This document shows, piece after piece, positions 44,815-56,487 of a stretch of 64,000 nt of DNA. Position numbers and translations under genes: made by a program. The stretch comes from Proteles cristata cristata (Eukaryota > Chordata > Mammalia > Carnivora > Hyaenidae). Positions within the stretch are counted from its first letter, which is position 1; each line of letters opens with the position of its first letter. Under the pieces are notes generated by a model. That model worked only from the letters and a program-made list of their open reading frames with translations. It was not told the DNA's origin and made no database searches. The stretch lies in the NCBI GenBank assembly GCA_017311185.1, contig JAESUZ010003395.1:372001-436000 (forward strand), in the 5' to 3' direction.

Positions 44815-47595
44815 ACCTTTTTTTTTTATACTAAGAGTATTTTATTGACCTATCATTTACCTGCTGTGAAATATACAAATATTGAGTATATATCTCCATG
44901 CATTTTGACAAATGTAAAGATACAGAGAACCTCCAGATGTAGTCATAGAACAGTGTGCCAAATAGAAATGTAATACAAACCACAAACCACTAGGTAATTT
45001 AAAAATCATCTAGTAGTCACGGTAAAAAAGGAAAAAAGGAAACAGATGAAATTAATTATAATAACACTTTCTTTAACACAATTTATCCCAAATTTTATCA
45101 TTTCAGCATCTAATCAATTAAAATATAGTGAGATCTTTTATAATCTTTTTTTATACAAAGTTTTTGAAATCCAGTCTGTATTTTTTACTTACAGTGCATC
45201 TCAGTTAAGATGAGCCACGTATTTAGTGCTCAATGGTCACATATGTCTAGTTGATACCATAGAAGTCAAAGCATATTAAAGAACATTTCCTTCACCCCAG
45301 AAAATTTTGTATGCTCTATTCTAGTCATTTCACTGGCCTATAACCCAGACAAACACCCTTCTGATTTCTTAGAACAGTTGTTTATGCTTGAGGGTTACAT
45401 ACACGGAATTATAGAGTATGGAGTCTTTTGCACTTGGCTTCTTTTATTCAAATAAGGCCTGTGAGAATCATCCACATTATTATCTATATTGGTACTTTGT
45501 TCTTTATATTACAGAATAGTATTCGTTCGCATGAAAATATCACAGTTTATCCTTCCTCACATCGATAAAGATTTAGGTTATCTCTGGTGTTTGACTCTTA
45601 TGATTAGAAATGTTATACATTCATTTCTTTAAGTCCTTACACCAAGAAGAGGAAATGCTGAGCGTGTTGGGGAAGATATTTAACTTTATAAGTAATTGCA
45701 AAATAGTTTTCCTAGCGATTATATTATTTTCTCTGGCCATCACCAGTACACATGTATTCTAGTTGCTCCATGTCCTCGGCAATACTTAATAATATTTTAC
45801 TATTTTTCATTTAAGCCATTCTAGTGATGGTGCAGTCACATCACATTGTGATTTCACTTGCATTTTACCAGTGAGCCAGGAGCACTCAACACCTTTCCAT
45901 GTGCATATTCTTATATGAAATTTGGAGAAATATCTGTTCAACCCTTTTACCCATGTTTTAATTGTTTTATTTTCCCTTTTCTTTTTAAGTTGTCGGTATT
46001 CTTCACATAACCTTAATATGAGTCCTTGTTAGATATATGTTTTGAGAATATTTTCTCCTAGTCTGTGGCTTGATTTTCACTTTTTTAAATCCTTTTTTTT
46101 TGGTAAGCAAACCTTTCAATTTTAACGAAATACATTTTATCATTTTTCTTTCATATTTAGTGCTTCTTGAGTCTAAAAAATCATTGCTCAATCCTACACT
46201 TGTAAATATATTGTCTTATCTTTTCTTCTAGATGTATAACTTTAAATTTTATATTTAGGTCTATGAGCCAACCTCAATTCTGTTTATGTGTATGAGGAAA
46301 AGATCAATGTTTATTTTTTCATATGATTATCTACTTTTTCCAGCACTATTTCCTTAAAAGAATCTTCTTTCTCAATACTTTGACAAAAACCAATTGATTT
46401 CAATTGTGTAAATCTAGACTTAGAATTTCTATTATGAGCCACTGATATTTTCTTAATCCTAATCCAATATGATCATGTCTTAATTACTCTATTTTCAATA
46501 TGTATTGAAATCTCATAGAAAAATCCTCCAAATTTGTATTTCTTCTAGATAGTTTTGACCAGTCAAGAGGTACATAATGTGGATTTCATTCCCACATAAA
46601 CTTCAGAATCAACTTCTATAGAAGATTTTGCTAAAATTTTATTGGAATTGCATTGAAAGTTTAGATTAATTTAGGAGAAATAACATCTTAAAAATTAAGT
46701 TTTCTAACCCAACCGCTAGCACATTTGTCCTTTTGTTTTGGACTTCAACCTCTGTCAGCAATATTGTGTAGTTTTCAGTGTGGAGTTTTATATGTATATT
46801 AAATTTATTCCTACATTTCTGATTTTTGAAACTATTATAAATAATCATAAAATTTTGTTTTCTAGTTTTTTTTTTTTTGCTACTCTACAGAAATTCCATT
46901 CATATTTATATATTGGTTAATCCAGTAATCTCGGGCAATTAATTTTTTATTTCTAGCAATTCTTTATAGATATCTTTGCCTTGCATTTTGATACAATTAT
47001 ACCATTCTAAAAATAAATATGATTTTATTATGCCTTTTATTTATATATTCCTTATCTTACTTTCCTTTTCTTTTTTTCTTCTCTCCTTTTCTTTTTCTCT
47101 CCTTTTCCCCTAAGAGTACTAGCTAGGATCTGCAACACTATGTGGTTTTGAGAGAGTACTGTTCTTCCCTTCAACATATTAGAGAGAAATATTTTACTAT
47201 TTCATTATTAAATGTACTATTACATTCTATAAATGTTCTTTTCCAATTTGAGAAAGTTCCTTTCTATTCCTATTTTGCTAAAACCATTTCTATCTTTAAT
47301 TGGTTTTAAATCTTAATTAAATTACTTTTCCTTAATATATTGTGATGATTATGGTTTCCTCTTTATTATGTTATTGTGGTAAATTATGATGATTGATTTA
47401 TGACTGTCAATATTGCTAATATTTATTAAGGATTTTTGGAATGAAGAATATTGGTTTGTAATTTTCGTTTAATGTCTTTGTCAAGGTTAAAATAAATTTG
47501 GATATGTTTTTTCTTCCTCTGTTTTCTGAAATCTATTGTGTAAGACTGGCATTTTCTTTCTTAAATATTTGGAAATATTTCTTTTTCAAAGTCAC
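44815..47595 (-). mobile_element. L1 LINE, minus strand: 3'UTR and part of ORF2, interrupted
   Basis: Antisense L1M-type 3'UTR begins near TTTTATTGACCTATCATTTA and GACAAATGTAAAGATACAGA, then resumes after a DNA transposon at AGAACATTTCCTTCACCCCA and ACACGGAATTATAGAGTATG. ORF2-like antisense follows (TTGAATCTAAA-type text near 46600, then TTGCTAATATTTATTAAGGA near 47415). The frame is destroyed. The copy is more diverged than the other two large L1s. Confidence 0.8.
44948..45280 (+). mobile_element. non-autonomous hAT-like DNA transposon (MER type) in the L1
   Basis: CAGTGTGCCAAATAGAAATG at the left, then AAATCATCTAGTAGTCACGG, GGAAACAGATGAAATTAATT, ATCATTTCAGCATCTAATCA and GAGCCACGTATTTAGTGCTC are in the order of a known old MER DNA element. 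The L1 phrase CATAGAACATTTCC is split by it. The exact family name is uncertain and the ends are decayed. Confidence 0.65.
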
Positions 47596-47597
47596 AT

Positions 47598-47810
47598 TCT
47601 TGGGGTGTTTGGCTGGCTCAGTGGGTTAAATGTCCAATTTTGGCTCAGGTCACGATTTCACAGTTTATGAGTCGACCCCTGCATTGGGCTCTGTGCTAAT
47701 AGCTCAGAGCCTGGAGTCTGCTCTAAGTTCTGTGTCTCCCTCTCTCTCTGACCCTCCCCTTCTCATGCTCTGTCTGTCTCTCAAAAACGAAGAAACATTT
47801 TTTAAAAAAT
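47598..47810 (+). mobile_element. CanSINE, diverged
   Basis: The head TGGGGTGTTTGGCTGGCTCA is mutated, the body reads CCCTCTCTCTCTGACCC, and the tail is degraded. It sits at the 5'-ward edge of the minus-strand L1. Confidence 0.88.
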
Positions 47811-47825
47811 TTAAAAAGTCACATC

Positions 47826-48050
47826 CTTGGGGTGTCTGTGTGGCTCAGTAGGTTAGGTGTCTGACTTTGGCTCAGGTCATGATCTCCTGGCTCATGGGTT
47901 TGAGCCTCACATCGGGCTCTGTGCTGACAGCTCAGTGCTTGGAGCCTGCTTTGAATTCTGTGTCTCCTTTTGTCTGCCCTTTCCGCACTTGTATGGCTCT
48001 CTCTCTCTCTCTCTCCACTCTCTCCTTCCCTAAAATAAATAAACATTAAT
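47826..48050 (+). mobile_element. CanSINE
   Basis: The head TTGGGGTGTCTGTGTGGCTC, body and AAATAAATAAACATTAA tail are present. The flanks AAGTCACATCCTTGG and AAAGTCACATTCTTGG precede this and the previous SINE respectively, so the AGTCACAT.CTTGG motif is the previous SINE's target duplication. Confidence 0.92.
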
Positions 48051-48055
48051 TTTTT

Positions 48056-48266
48056 AAAAAATTTTGTTTGTTTTATTTATTTCTAGGAGAAACAGCGTGA
48101 GCAGGGGAGGGCCAGAGAGAGAGGGAGGCACAGAATCCGAAACAGGCTCCAGGCTCTGAGCTGGCAATCAGCACAGAGCCCGACGCGGGGCTTGAACCCA
48201 CGAACTGCGAGATCATGACCTAAGCGAAAGTCGGACACTTAACCGACTAAGCCACCCAGGCGCCCC
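48056..48266 (-). mobile_element. young-type CanSINE, reverse, in the tail of the previous SINE
   Basis: Minus-strand head GGGGCGCCTGGGTGGCTTAG with CTTTCGCTTAGGTC. The duplication AAACATTAATTTTTT lies at 48041-48055 and 48267-48281 and includes the earlier SINE's tail. Confidence 0.94.
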
Positions 48267-48284
48267 AAACATTAATTTTTTTAA

Positions 48285-49300
48285 AAACAGTCACCTTCTT
48301 TTCCTGAAGTACCCTCTTCCAATTGTTTAGTTGTTCCTCTCTAGATTCTTTATCGTATTTGTAATTAAGTATTTTAATATCATTGCCTAATAATTCCAAT
48401 ATTTGGCTCACCTGTGGATCTGTTTCTATAAGCTTTTATCTTTCAGAAGTTGTAATGAGTGTTGGTCTCCTATTTTTCTTTTTTATTTGTTTGACTTTCT
48501 ATCCCTATGATGGACATTGTAGATGATATACTGTGAAGACTATGAATTATGATATTATCTTCATTTTGAGCCAATTAACTTACATGTGGACCATTTTCTC
48601 CTGTTTCAAACTTGGTATTTGGTGGGGGGGGTTGTTTTGTTGTTTTTTTTTTGCTTGTAAGGGCCTGTTTATTTCAATTATATTCTTAGTTTAAGGCAAA
48701 GAAGTTATTAAAATAAGTATAAAGTAGATCTAGAATGTGATTTTTACTTTTAAAGAGAGTGAGCTTTATTATTTTAAGGTATCAACTGAATGCCTGGCTT
48801 AATTATTAAGATATCTAGACTCTATAGTCGGGTCAGGACTTCAACATCTCTCAGCTTTCTATGCTCTTTGCGTGATTGGAGATTTCTACTGAGCCGTCAC
48901 CCTCTCATCAGCAGTTGCATGGTGTTATTGTTTCCTGGGGAATTTCACCTTGCATCCCAAGGATCAGAGAAGAGCCCCTTTGCAGAATTTCAGGGATCTT
49001 TCTCTATGTCTACCTCCACCTTGTCAACTGCCCCACAAATTCTAGCCACATTAACAGCCTCTAAACACCAAGCTCTGTTTTACTCGACACACTGAGGATT
49101 CCCCTTTCTGCTTTCATGCCTTGGACATTGGCTGGGCAGAAAGCCAGGGAGAACAAAAAGCTAATCCTATGCATCTTTTTTTGTTTATCTCCTCAAGGAG
49201 TTCAAACTCACACTGACTGGTGTCCATTGCCTAAACATATTTGCTTTGCAAATTGTTCTCATTTTACAGTTGTTTAGGTGACCAATCTAATGCCAGTTTC
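48285..49300. repeat. possible old LINE-like repeat, unassigned
   Basis: TAATTCCAATATTTGGCTCA, ATGGACATTGTAGATGATAT and TCATCAGCAGTTGCATGGTG recall a recurrent old mammalian repeat, but I cannot name it. No gene is seen; a 101-codon frame at 48790-49095 has no domain. Confidence 0.35.
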
Positions 49301-49310
49301 TCCGACAAAC

Positions 49311-49740
49311 CTTTTTTTTTTTAAACAGTAAAATAAAATTTTATTTTGCAGTTATTTCCAAAGTTACAGAGAAATGGATCAGATGTCTCAATTAGTTGCA
49401 CTGACTGCAGAAAATGTTCATAATCACTTTACAGGAATTGGAGTTTCTCCTAAGTTAACAGAATACTTGGAATGGACACATCATGTCTAAACAGTTTAAT
49501 CCGTAGGCGTAAAAGTTAACAGCCAGAGGCAGACTGAAGTGTTTAGCGTCTTACTGAAACAGGACCCCAGCTGTCGCTGTCGGGTCCCCTCACTCACCCG
49601 CCATACTGCTCCGAGGTGCCAGGAAAGGCCTGGCGAGTTCAGATCCAGTGGCGACACAGATGCAGGACTCCAGACTGAGTGGTTATCAAAGCAAGAACCC
49701 AGATGAAGAGAATCTTTAATTACAGATATTTAAGTGACGA
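49311..49740 (-). pseudogene. candidate processed pseudogene (3' part of an unidentified mRNA)
   Basis: Read on the minus strand, the 3' end carries an AATAAA signal about 20 bp upstream of an A(11) run (poly-T at 49312-49322 on the + strand). The hexamer is the reverse of TTTATT around 49339-49344. This is the arrangement of a retroposed mRNA with its poly(A) tail. The sequence is locally GC-richer at 49565-49660 than its surroundings, as expected for an mRNA copy. All three minus frames contain stops, so it is dead. I do not recognise the parent gene and found no clear target duplication, so an ordinary genomic poly-T next to a repeat is the alternative. Confidence 0.45.
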
Positions 49741-49789
49741 AGAGGGTTTCAAGAAATCCTGCCTCTAATATTCTGTTTTCTTTCAACCC

Positions 49790-50385
49790 ATTTTTCATAT
49801 GCAGCCAAAATAACCTGAGTTAAGTCCAAATCTAATCATGTCATTACCATCCTAAAAGTTATTAAATGGTACCTTACTATCTTTGTCATAAATCTATACC
49901 TCTAATGTGCCTTTAAAGTCCCTGAATAATCTGATCTCTGCCTACATGTCTACGTTAATTCTTACTGTCCTTCATCTCAGACATTTCTTTGATCTACCTT
50001 CACTAAATCTTATTCTTCTCTTATTTCTAGGTATTTACACATACTAGTCTCTTCTTTTGGAAAACCGGTTTCCCTTCCTTTTCTAGAAAGCTCCTATTTG
50101 CCATTCAAGTAACAGCTTTACCTGAGATACCTTTCTCCACTTTCATAATAGGATAGAATCCTTTGCTATAATGCCATCTACACTCTTAACAGTTCTGTCA
50201 CTATGGCATTGATCTCATATTTTGTGTTTGTTTAATCATATGCCTTTGCCACTCTATTGTAACCTGGTGAATATATAGTCACATCCCTCTAATTTATTCC
50301 TACACTCCTAAAGCTTTATCAGGATAGCTGACACATAGTTTGGCATTCAACAAATACACTTTAAATAAGTGCTTAACTACTTTGC
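49790..50385 (+). repeat. L2 LINE 3' fragment
   Basis: AAATCTAATCATGTCATTAC, AAGTCCCTGAATAATCTGAT, ATTCAAGTAACAGCTTTACC, CTCTTAACAGTTCTGTCACT and GCATTCAACAAATACACTTT follow L2 3' order over about 600 bp. No open frame. Confidence 0.75.
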
Positions 50386-51560
50386 TTCCTTGTGCTTTTC
50401 AGAGAGGATATCCTTACTAATTATCTTGGGCGAAAATAGCTAAAAAGTTAACTTAAACAATATTCGTAAATATTTAGTATGTCCTAAGCATGTTGTAAGT
50501 GATATGAAAGTTTTCAAGTAAGTATAGTTTCTTACTTCCTAAAAATAATATCTAGAGGGGTAGTCAATTTACAAAGCATTTTGAAAGAAATATAAATATG
50601 TGCCAGAAGGTTGTTATAGGTAATATTATATTTTGACAATGTCCACTGTTCTAATATTAGTTTTTGCATAATTAATTTTCATATTTTGAAAGCCCTCTGA
50701 CATTTTCTTTAGTCCCCTGTGAAAGCGTTTCTTTCAGGTTTGTGAGATTCTGACTCACACAAAATAGCTATTTTTAGAAACAAGCGTTCAGAAGCACTAG
50801 GTTTCTTCATTCCTTTCCAACCACAGGTATGGAATTCACAAACCAGCTCATTAGCTCACTAGCTTACATGACCATTTCCTTCTATCTTCCTCTAAACCCC
50901 TGTAAAACAGTCTAAAAAGCAGTTTTCAGGTTTAGTGCTCAGATAAAAAATAGAATCCAAGGTTGAAATCCTAGGAGATCTCACTACCTGTGTAATCTTT
51001 AGAACCAGGCTCTGTGTTGAAAAGTATGGGGATTCAAAGTTTCTGAGGACATGAGAAGCCATTAGCAAATACTCTGAGAGAAAGATTTCACATAAGAATG
51101 TGCAGTATTGATCTCTTGGACCAAAACTGAGCCTGGGTTAAGGCATGTGGCCCACGGCAAAGTTCAGTCCCATTCCACAGATCCAGTCTGCCACCATGGA
51201 GGGTGTCTGAAGGGTGGTACGATGTGTGCATTTTTTTACTTGGACAATCGGAAAAGTGTGCAAGAGGAATTTTCTTGTTCCAGGTGAGAAGGACCACGAC
51301 CCTTCCTCTTTTGCCACTTCCTCCCCCAAAAAACACAGATGCACAGAACAGTGACAAAAACACAAGCTTGTATGCTGCCTCCTTTCGAAGGTTCCAAAGA
51401 TCCAGAAGGGGGAAAATATCAGGAACCTTAGCTTAAAAAATACTGAAGCTGTACTGATTCTCCCAGTTTCAGGCAATAGACGATGGTAGGTAGGGATGAG
51501 GGGTAGGCATTGTTCTGAGACTCACATATCCTCCGAAGTCTGGGTCCTTTGTGTCCTGGC
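50386..51560. other. 1.2 kb anonymous DNA, no gene seen
   Basis: Frames of 77-112 codons overlap on both strands at 51088-51476. None has a recognisable domain. Confidence 0.45.
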
Positions 51561-51580
51561 CAGAAAAGGAGTAGCAGTTC

Positions 51581-51807
51581 GGGCCGCCTGGGTGGCTTAG
51601 TCACTTAAGCGTCCGACTTTCGCTTAGGTCATGATCTCGCGGTTCGTGGATTCGAGCCCCGCGTTGGGCTCTGTGCTGACTGCCAGCTCAGAGCCTGGAG
51701 CCTGTTTCAGAGTCTGTCACTCCTTCTCTCTCTGACCCTCCCCTGCTCACACTGTCTCTCTCTCTCTCTCTCTCTCCTAGAAATAAATAAAATATTAAAA
51801 AAAAAAA
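51581..51807 (+). mobile_element. young-type CanSINE with perfect 17-bp duplication
   Basis: The head GGGCCGCCTGGGTGGCTTAG and tail TCCTAGAAATAAATAAA(T) plus A(n) are present. The duplication AAAAGGAGTAGCAGTTC lies at 51564-51580 and 51808-51824. Confidence 0.96.
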
Positions 51808-51824
51808 AAAAGGAGTAGCAGTTC

Positions 51825-52715
51825 TGTCGGAGGACATAGCGATTTTGCAAGAACAGTAGCACAGACTGGATGCATATTCTGGTGGCTCAGAACCCTTTCA
51901 GGCAGGGTCAGCTTGTAACAGAAACGGCACCTAGTAGGGGAGAGTCCAGATTCCCAGCTGTGTCAAGACTTTGGGCTGTTCGACACTCAAGTGCATTGCA
52001 GGTCGGCAGACACTCAGGTGCTGAGCTCATTGGGCCAAATAACTCAGAACTGCATCTAGCAAAGGTGGTATTTTGACACAATGGTTACCTCTCTGTCCTT
52101 CCTAACTCCCACGAAATGACCAGAAGGGTGTAAAGTCAATCCCCAAACATGAAAAGAAGAGGCGCTGGAAGCTACCCAGTTTTGGAAGTGGAAAACAAAA
52201 GGAAGAGAGGTTCCTTACTGAACAGACTGAACAGGAAATAAAAACCGAGTATGCACACAGCTAAACAAGAAGCAAGCCAGTTCACACTACAGAACAGTGA
52301 CATTTAGGAGGTAGAGACATCAATGAGCTCTGGAAGTGAGGGTTTGGTTGGGAAAGAAAACCCTGCACCAGGGCGGGGAATTTTACTCGTCTCACAGACA
52401 CACATTTCCACCTTATGTAAACAGTGTCTGGCACTACCTGGATTTCAGTAAATATTCACTGAGGAATTGAAGTGAATTCAAGTCTACTGAAAGAGCAGCT
52501 AGACCCCTACAACATGACGGGACAGTATGGTTACTTATTAAGGAGGAGAAAACTGGGAGTCTGGGTTGAGAGACACCAGACACAGCCGAGGAAAGAGGTA
52601 GAGACAGGAGCCTGAACGCTGAATATTGAATAATGGGATCCCCAGCCCTCTTCTGCTTGGCCCCAGAATCCTAAAGCCACTTATATTCACTGGGAAAAAG
52701 AGTAGAGGATTTTTC
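51825..52715. other. anonymous DNA, no gene seen
   Basis: A 68-codon frame at 51870-52076 has no domain. No repeat is recognised. Confidence 0.4.
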
Positions 52716-52716
52716 A

Positions 52717-52948
52717 GGGCACCTGGGTGGCTCAGTCGGTTAAGTCCCTGACTTCGGCTCAGGTCATGATCTCACGGTTCGTAGGTTCGAGCCCCACGTC
52801 AGGCTCTGTGCTGACAGCTAGCTCAGAGCCTGGAGGCTGTTTCAGATTCTGTGTCTCCCTCTCTATCTGACCTTCCCCTGCTCATGCTGTCTCTCTCTCT
52901 CTCTCTCTCAGAAATAAATAAAACATTTAAAAAATTTAAAAAAAAAAG
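52717..52948 (+). mobile_element. CanSINE
   Basis: The head GGGCACCTGGGTGGCTCAG, CT body and AAATAAATAAAACATTTAAA tail are present. The target duplication is not clear. Confidence 0.93.
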
Positions 52949-54283
52949 AAAAGGAAATACAATTGCTGAAGAAATAATCTGTAAAAAAAGATCTACTATA
53001 TTCTTTTTCAAATGAATGAAAGGTAAACTACATTAAAACATAATCATAAAACTTCTGAACCTTGGGTACAAAGAGATGATCCTCAACAACTTAAAGAGAA
53101 AACCACAGGTTATATACATAAAACCATAGGTTATAAATACTACCCTTCAAAAGATAGAACTAGGTCAGATTTCTCCAAACAAAACAGGAACAAAGAAACA
53201 AAAATAAACATTTACACTGGAAACTAGTAAAGAAGAAAATAACCCTTTCAACGTTTTGAGGTAAAATTATTGTCAGCCTGGAAGTTCTCTTTGAGCCACA
53301 TTATCACACCCCAAACAAACAAAAATACCCAAGTATGGTGTCTTTGGAAGGTTCTAACAATTTATTCCCTACATGAAGGCCTAAACTAAGATAGTATAAG
53401 ACACAGGGCCCCAGGGATACAACAAAGTAAAGGGTAAAAAATTTCCAGGATCGCAGCTGGGCAGCAGGGCCAGTGGGCCACCCACCCAAATTTGAGTGGG
53501 ACAACAGGGGTTGCTTAAAAAGAAAAGGAATGAAACTGATAGAAAATCTCTTGTGTTTGAATATACTGAGAGGAGACTTTCAGATGTCTGAGATTTTAGG
53601 GATGATTTACTGATGGGTACATAGAAACCGCAAGAAAAGTCTAAAAGAAGACCTTCATTAAGTCCAGAAGAAGCGAAATGTATACAAGAAATAAAATGGT
53701 ATAATGTCCACCTACTCCTGACCCACAATAGACCTCATCTGCAGATACTTACACAATTGGCCGTGGACACATGGAGTATCGAGCAAGCCAAGTAGGAAAT
53801 AATTCTGACTGGGTAGGAGAGGCAATATGTGCCTGTGTATTTTGGGAGGGGGGACATAGATTAAAGAAGCTAAATCCTCATCTTGCCCAGGAGAAAAGAA
53901 ATGGGCATTTTATAAAGGTAACTAACTAAGGAATTTCCCCGTAAGTATCCTATGTGGAAATAAGAAGGTAACTAATACAGGAAAATTTTAACAAGTTAAA
54001 GTGGTTTCTTCTGAGGAATGGGAATTTGTGTAGGGTGCAAAGTACAATAAAAAGGACTGTTGATCTTGGCTGTGAGCCTTACAGGACTACTGAATCTGTT
54101 ATACTCCATGCAAGTACGTCTTTGATGAAAATAAAATTGAATTTAAAAAACACATAAATATAGCTCTGCTGCTTAAATTCAAATTAGTTTATTTCATCTA
54201 GTTGTACCAGCCAATTTTTTAGCTGAGGCTGAAATGATTTGATACCGTTAGGGGAAGCCTCAGAGGCTCCTGATCAGAACATC
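52949..54283. other. anonymous DNA, possible decayed LINE piece at right
   Basis: No gene is seen. The stretch at about 53960-54160 (GTGGTTTCTTCTGAGGAATG, then ATGAAAATAAAATTGAATTT) has the feel of an old LINE 3' end, but I cannot assign it. A 115-codon minus frame at 53381-53728 has no domain. Confidence 0.4.
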
Positions 54284-54345
54284 ACTCAGGCACCCACACC
54301 CACCCACCCACGCACCCACACACGTGCGCGAGAGCACCCATCCCC
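54284..54345. repeat. degenerate (CCCA)n tract
   Basis: CACCCACACCCACCCACCCA, then CACACGTGCGCGAGAGCACC. C-rich on the + strand. Confidence 0.85.
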
Positions 54346-55305
54346 CACACACTTGGTGTATACACAGAGAAAAATTTTGGAAAAATAAAAACTCATAAAC
54401 CTGATCAATTTCTGAGAGACAGACTGATTCTGGAGTTCAGAAAATCTTACTTTTCATTTCATACCTACTGTACAGTTTAGATTTTTGTTTACTATGTGCA
54501 TATATTAGCCCTTTATTTAAAGAAGGGACTAATTTTTAAAAATAAGATTATAGAGAGGATAAGAGAAAAAAACAATGCATCCCAATATACATGACCACTT
54601 TCATTTCTTTTTCCCTCCAATAATTATTTAATACATATTGTGGTACAGCTGCAAATCTATTACCGATTACTTTCAAAGGATGTTTGTGGCCAATGCACAA
54701 AACACATTTGAAAGAAAAATAGTTTAATTGATCAAACAAGGTGCATTTCCTCTTTCTTTCACTTATAAATCCCCTGAAGACACATTTGTATATTAGTTTA
54801 TGCTATTGTAATTAATTTTTACTTGCTCTTCCTAAATCCACGTTTCTACATATGTTTCCTATTACATCAGATCTATGCAATGTTCTATTATGTGGATGGA
54901 CGGTGTCTTCTTTCCCCATTTCCCTGTAACAAGCTGACTTTTTACAACCAATTTGCTCAGTTTTAGCTGTGCATAGTTTGAGCTCTATTTTCTGTTGGTT
55001 TACCAGTAGGTGGTGCTGGATAGTAGCTGTAAATAATCTGGTTTTGTAACATTGATGTGGGATCTGTGTTCTGATAACACTCTGTGTTGAGCAATGGCAC
55101 TGAGTCACATTAGGAAAGTCATCTGATCTGCTTTCCCACCAGCAAATAGGGCTTTCCTTGTTCCATCCATAATCTCCTGTACTCTTCCTCACGTGAACAA
55201 TTCCAAATACATGTTCAAGATGACTGCCTGGAATGAGGGTTATTGTATGTGGTCTTGTGGGCAGAGGGCCACATAGGAGGATACAAAGCTCCAGCTGAGG
55301 CCTTA
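54346..55305. other. anonymous AT-rich DNA, no gene seen
   Basis: A 126-codon minus frame at 54812-55192 is the longest outside recognised repeats in this half. I recognise no domain, and neither flanking sequence shows an obvious promoter or splice pattern, so it is not called. Confidence 0.4.
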
Positions 55306-55308
55306 CCT

Positions 55309-55310
55309 CT

Positions 55311-55345
<35 letters not shown>

Positions 55346-55348
55346 TCC
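55309..55348. repeat. (TTTA)n microsatellite
   Basis: About nine TTTA units with no interruption. Confidence 0.95.
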
Positions 55349-55499
55349 ATAAAAACTTTCCCCTCTCAATTTTGAGCCCTGCTTTCCTGAGGGCTCAGTT
55401 CCTTCACTTTGCCTTCTGTTTGCCCGTAGACCTCATTATGATAAGCTATGTAGATTTTTCTTTAAAGTGGATATGCATTTAGAAAATGTCTCTGTTTTT

Positions 55500-55675
55500 G
55501 GGACATCTAGGTAGCTAAGTCGGTTAAGCAGCCGATTTCAGCTCAGGTCATGATCTCACAGTTTGTGAGTTCGAATCCCCTGTTGGTCTGTGTGCTGACA
55601 ACTCAGAGCCTGGAGCCTGTTTCAGATTCTGTGTCTCCCTCACTGCTCTTCCCCCGCTCATGCTCTGTCTCTCTC
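55500..55675 (+). mobile_element. CanSINE
   Basis: The head GGGACATCTAGGTAGCTAAG is mutated. The body has CCCCGCTCATGCTCTGTCTC and the tail AAAAATAAATAAACA was later duplicated by the adjacent SINE. Confidence 0.92.
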
Positions 55676-55690
55676 AAAAATAAATAAACA

Positions 55691-55901
55691 GGGGCGCCTG
55701 GGTGACTTAGTCGGTTAAGCGTCCGACTTTCGCTTAGGTCATGATCTCTCAGTTCGTGGGTTCGAGCCCCGCGTCGGGCTCTGTGCTGACTGCCAGCTCA
55801 GAGCCTGGAGCCTATCTCAGAGTCTGTGTCTCCCTCTCTCTCTGACCCTCCCCTGCTCATGCTGTCTCTCTCTCTCCTAGAAATAAATAAAAATATTTTT
55901 T
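55691..55901 (+). mobile_element. young-type CanSINE in the tail of the previous SINE
   Basis: GGGGCGCCTGGGTGACTTAG head and the homogeneous-subfamily body. The duplication AAAAATAAATAAACA (55676-55690 and 55902-55916) is the earlier SINE's own tail, so the two elements stand head-to-tail by insertion, not by tandem duplication. Confidence 0.95.
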
Positions 55902-55916
55902 AAAAATAAATAAACA

Positions 55917-56270
55917 AAATTTATTTTAATATCTCTGTTTTCCTTCTTCAAAATGTCTTTATTCTGCATCTCACTCTGTCATGGGGCCTCACTTCTTGGT
56001 AAAGCGCCTGCCTCAGGTTTCACTATTTTTTTTCCACTACACTCCATTGCTCTAACCTCTGCACCACCGATTGCTGAGCCCTGCTTTGGGACCAGCCCGG
56101 TCCTGAGACCTTCCTGTGGATCATCCTCAAATATTTCTTATAAAAACTGTATAAGATCTGTATTGCTATCCATCTATAGTGAGGAAACTGAGTCCTGAGG
56201 CAGTTAATCAATCCATTCACCTTTCTATAACCCATACACTGCAAAAAGAGGTGTCCAACATCTGTAGCCC
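55917..56270. other. anonymous DNA, no gene seen
   Basis: A possible reverse MIR scrap (GTGAGGAAACTGAGTCCTGA) lies at about 56180-56210. Nothing else is recognised. Confidence 0.4.
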
Positions 56271-56274
56271 AGGA

Positions 56275-56458
56275 TATATGGGTTTGAATTCTGGCTCCTT
56301 CACTAAGTAAATTTTTCATCTCTGACAAGGGACTTCACATGACAAAACATTTGTTTCTACAAATTTCCTGCTTTGTAAAATGGAAATAAAAATGTGGATC
56401 TCCCCAATTAACCTGATATTGAGTGAGAAAATGCATGTAAGGTTCCTAACATACTTGC
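56275..56458 (+). repeat. MIR fragment
   Basis: GGGTTTGAATTCTGGCTCCT, TCCTGCTTTGTAAAATGGAA and CATGTAAGGTTCCTAACATA match MIR order with decay. Confidence 0.72.
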
Positions 56459-56487
56459 AGCCTCAATATAAGAACAGTGCAAATACT

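Noticed and set aside
47598..48266. Evenly spaced repeats suggesting an array such as CRISPR
   Set aside because: The units are three separate SINEs in mixed orientation. CRISPR arrays do not occur in mammalian nuclear DNA.
54812..55192. 126-codon minus frame
   Set aside because: No recognisable domain or gene context. This length occurs by chance in 64 kb.
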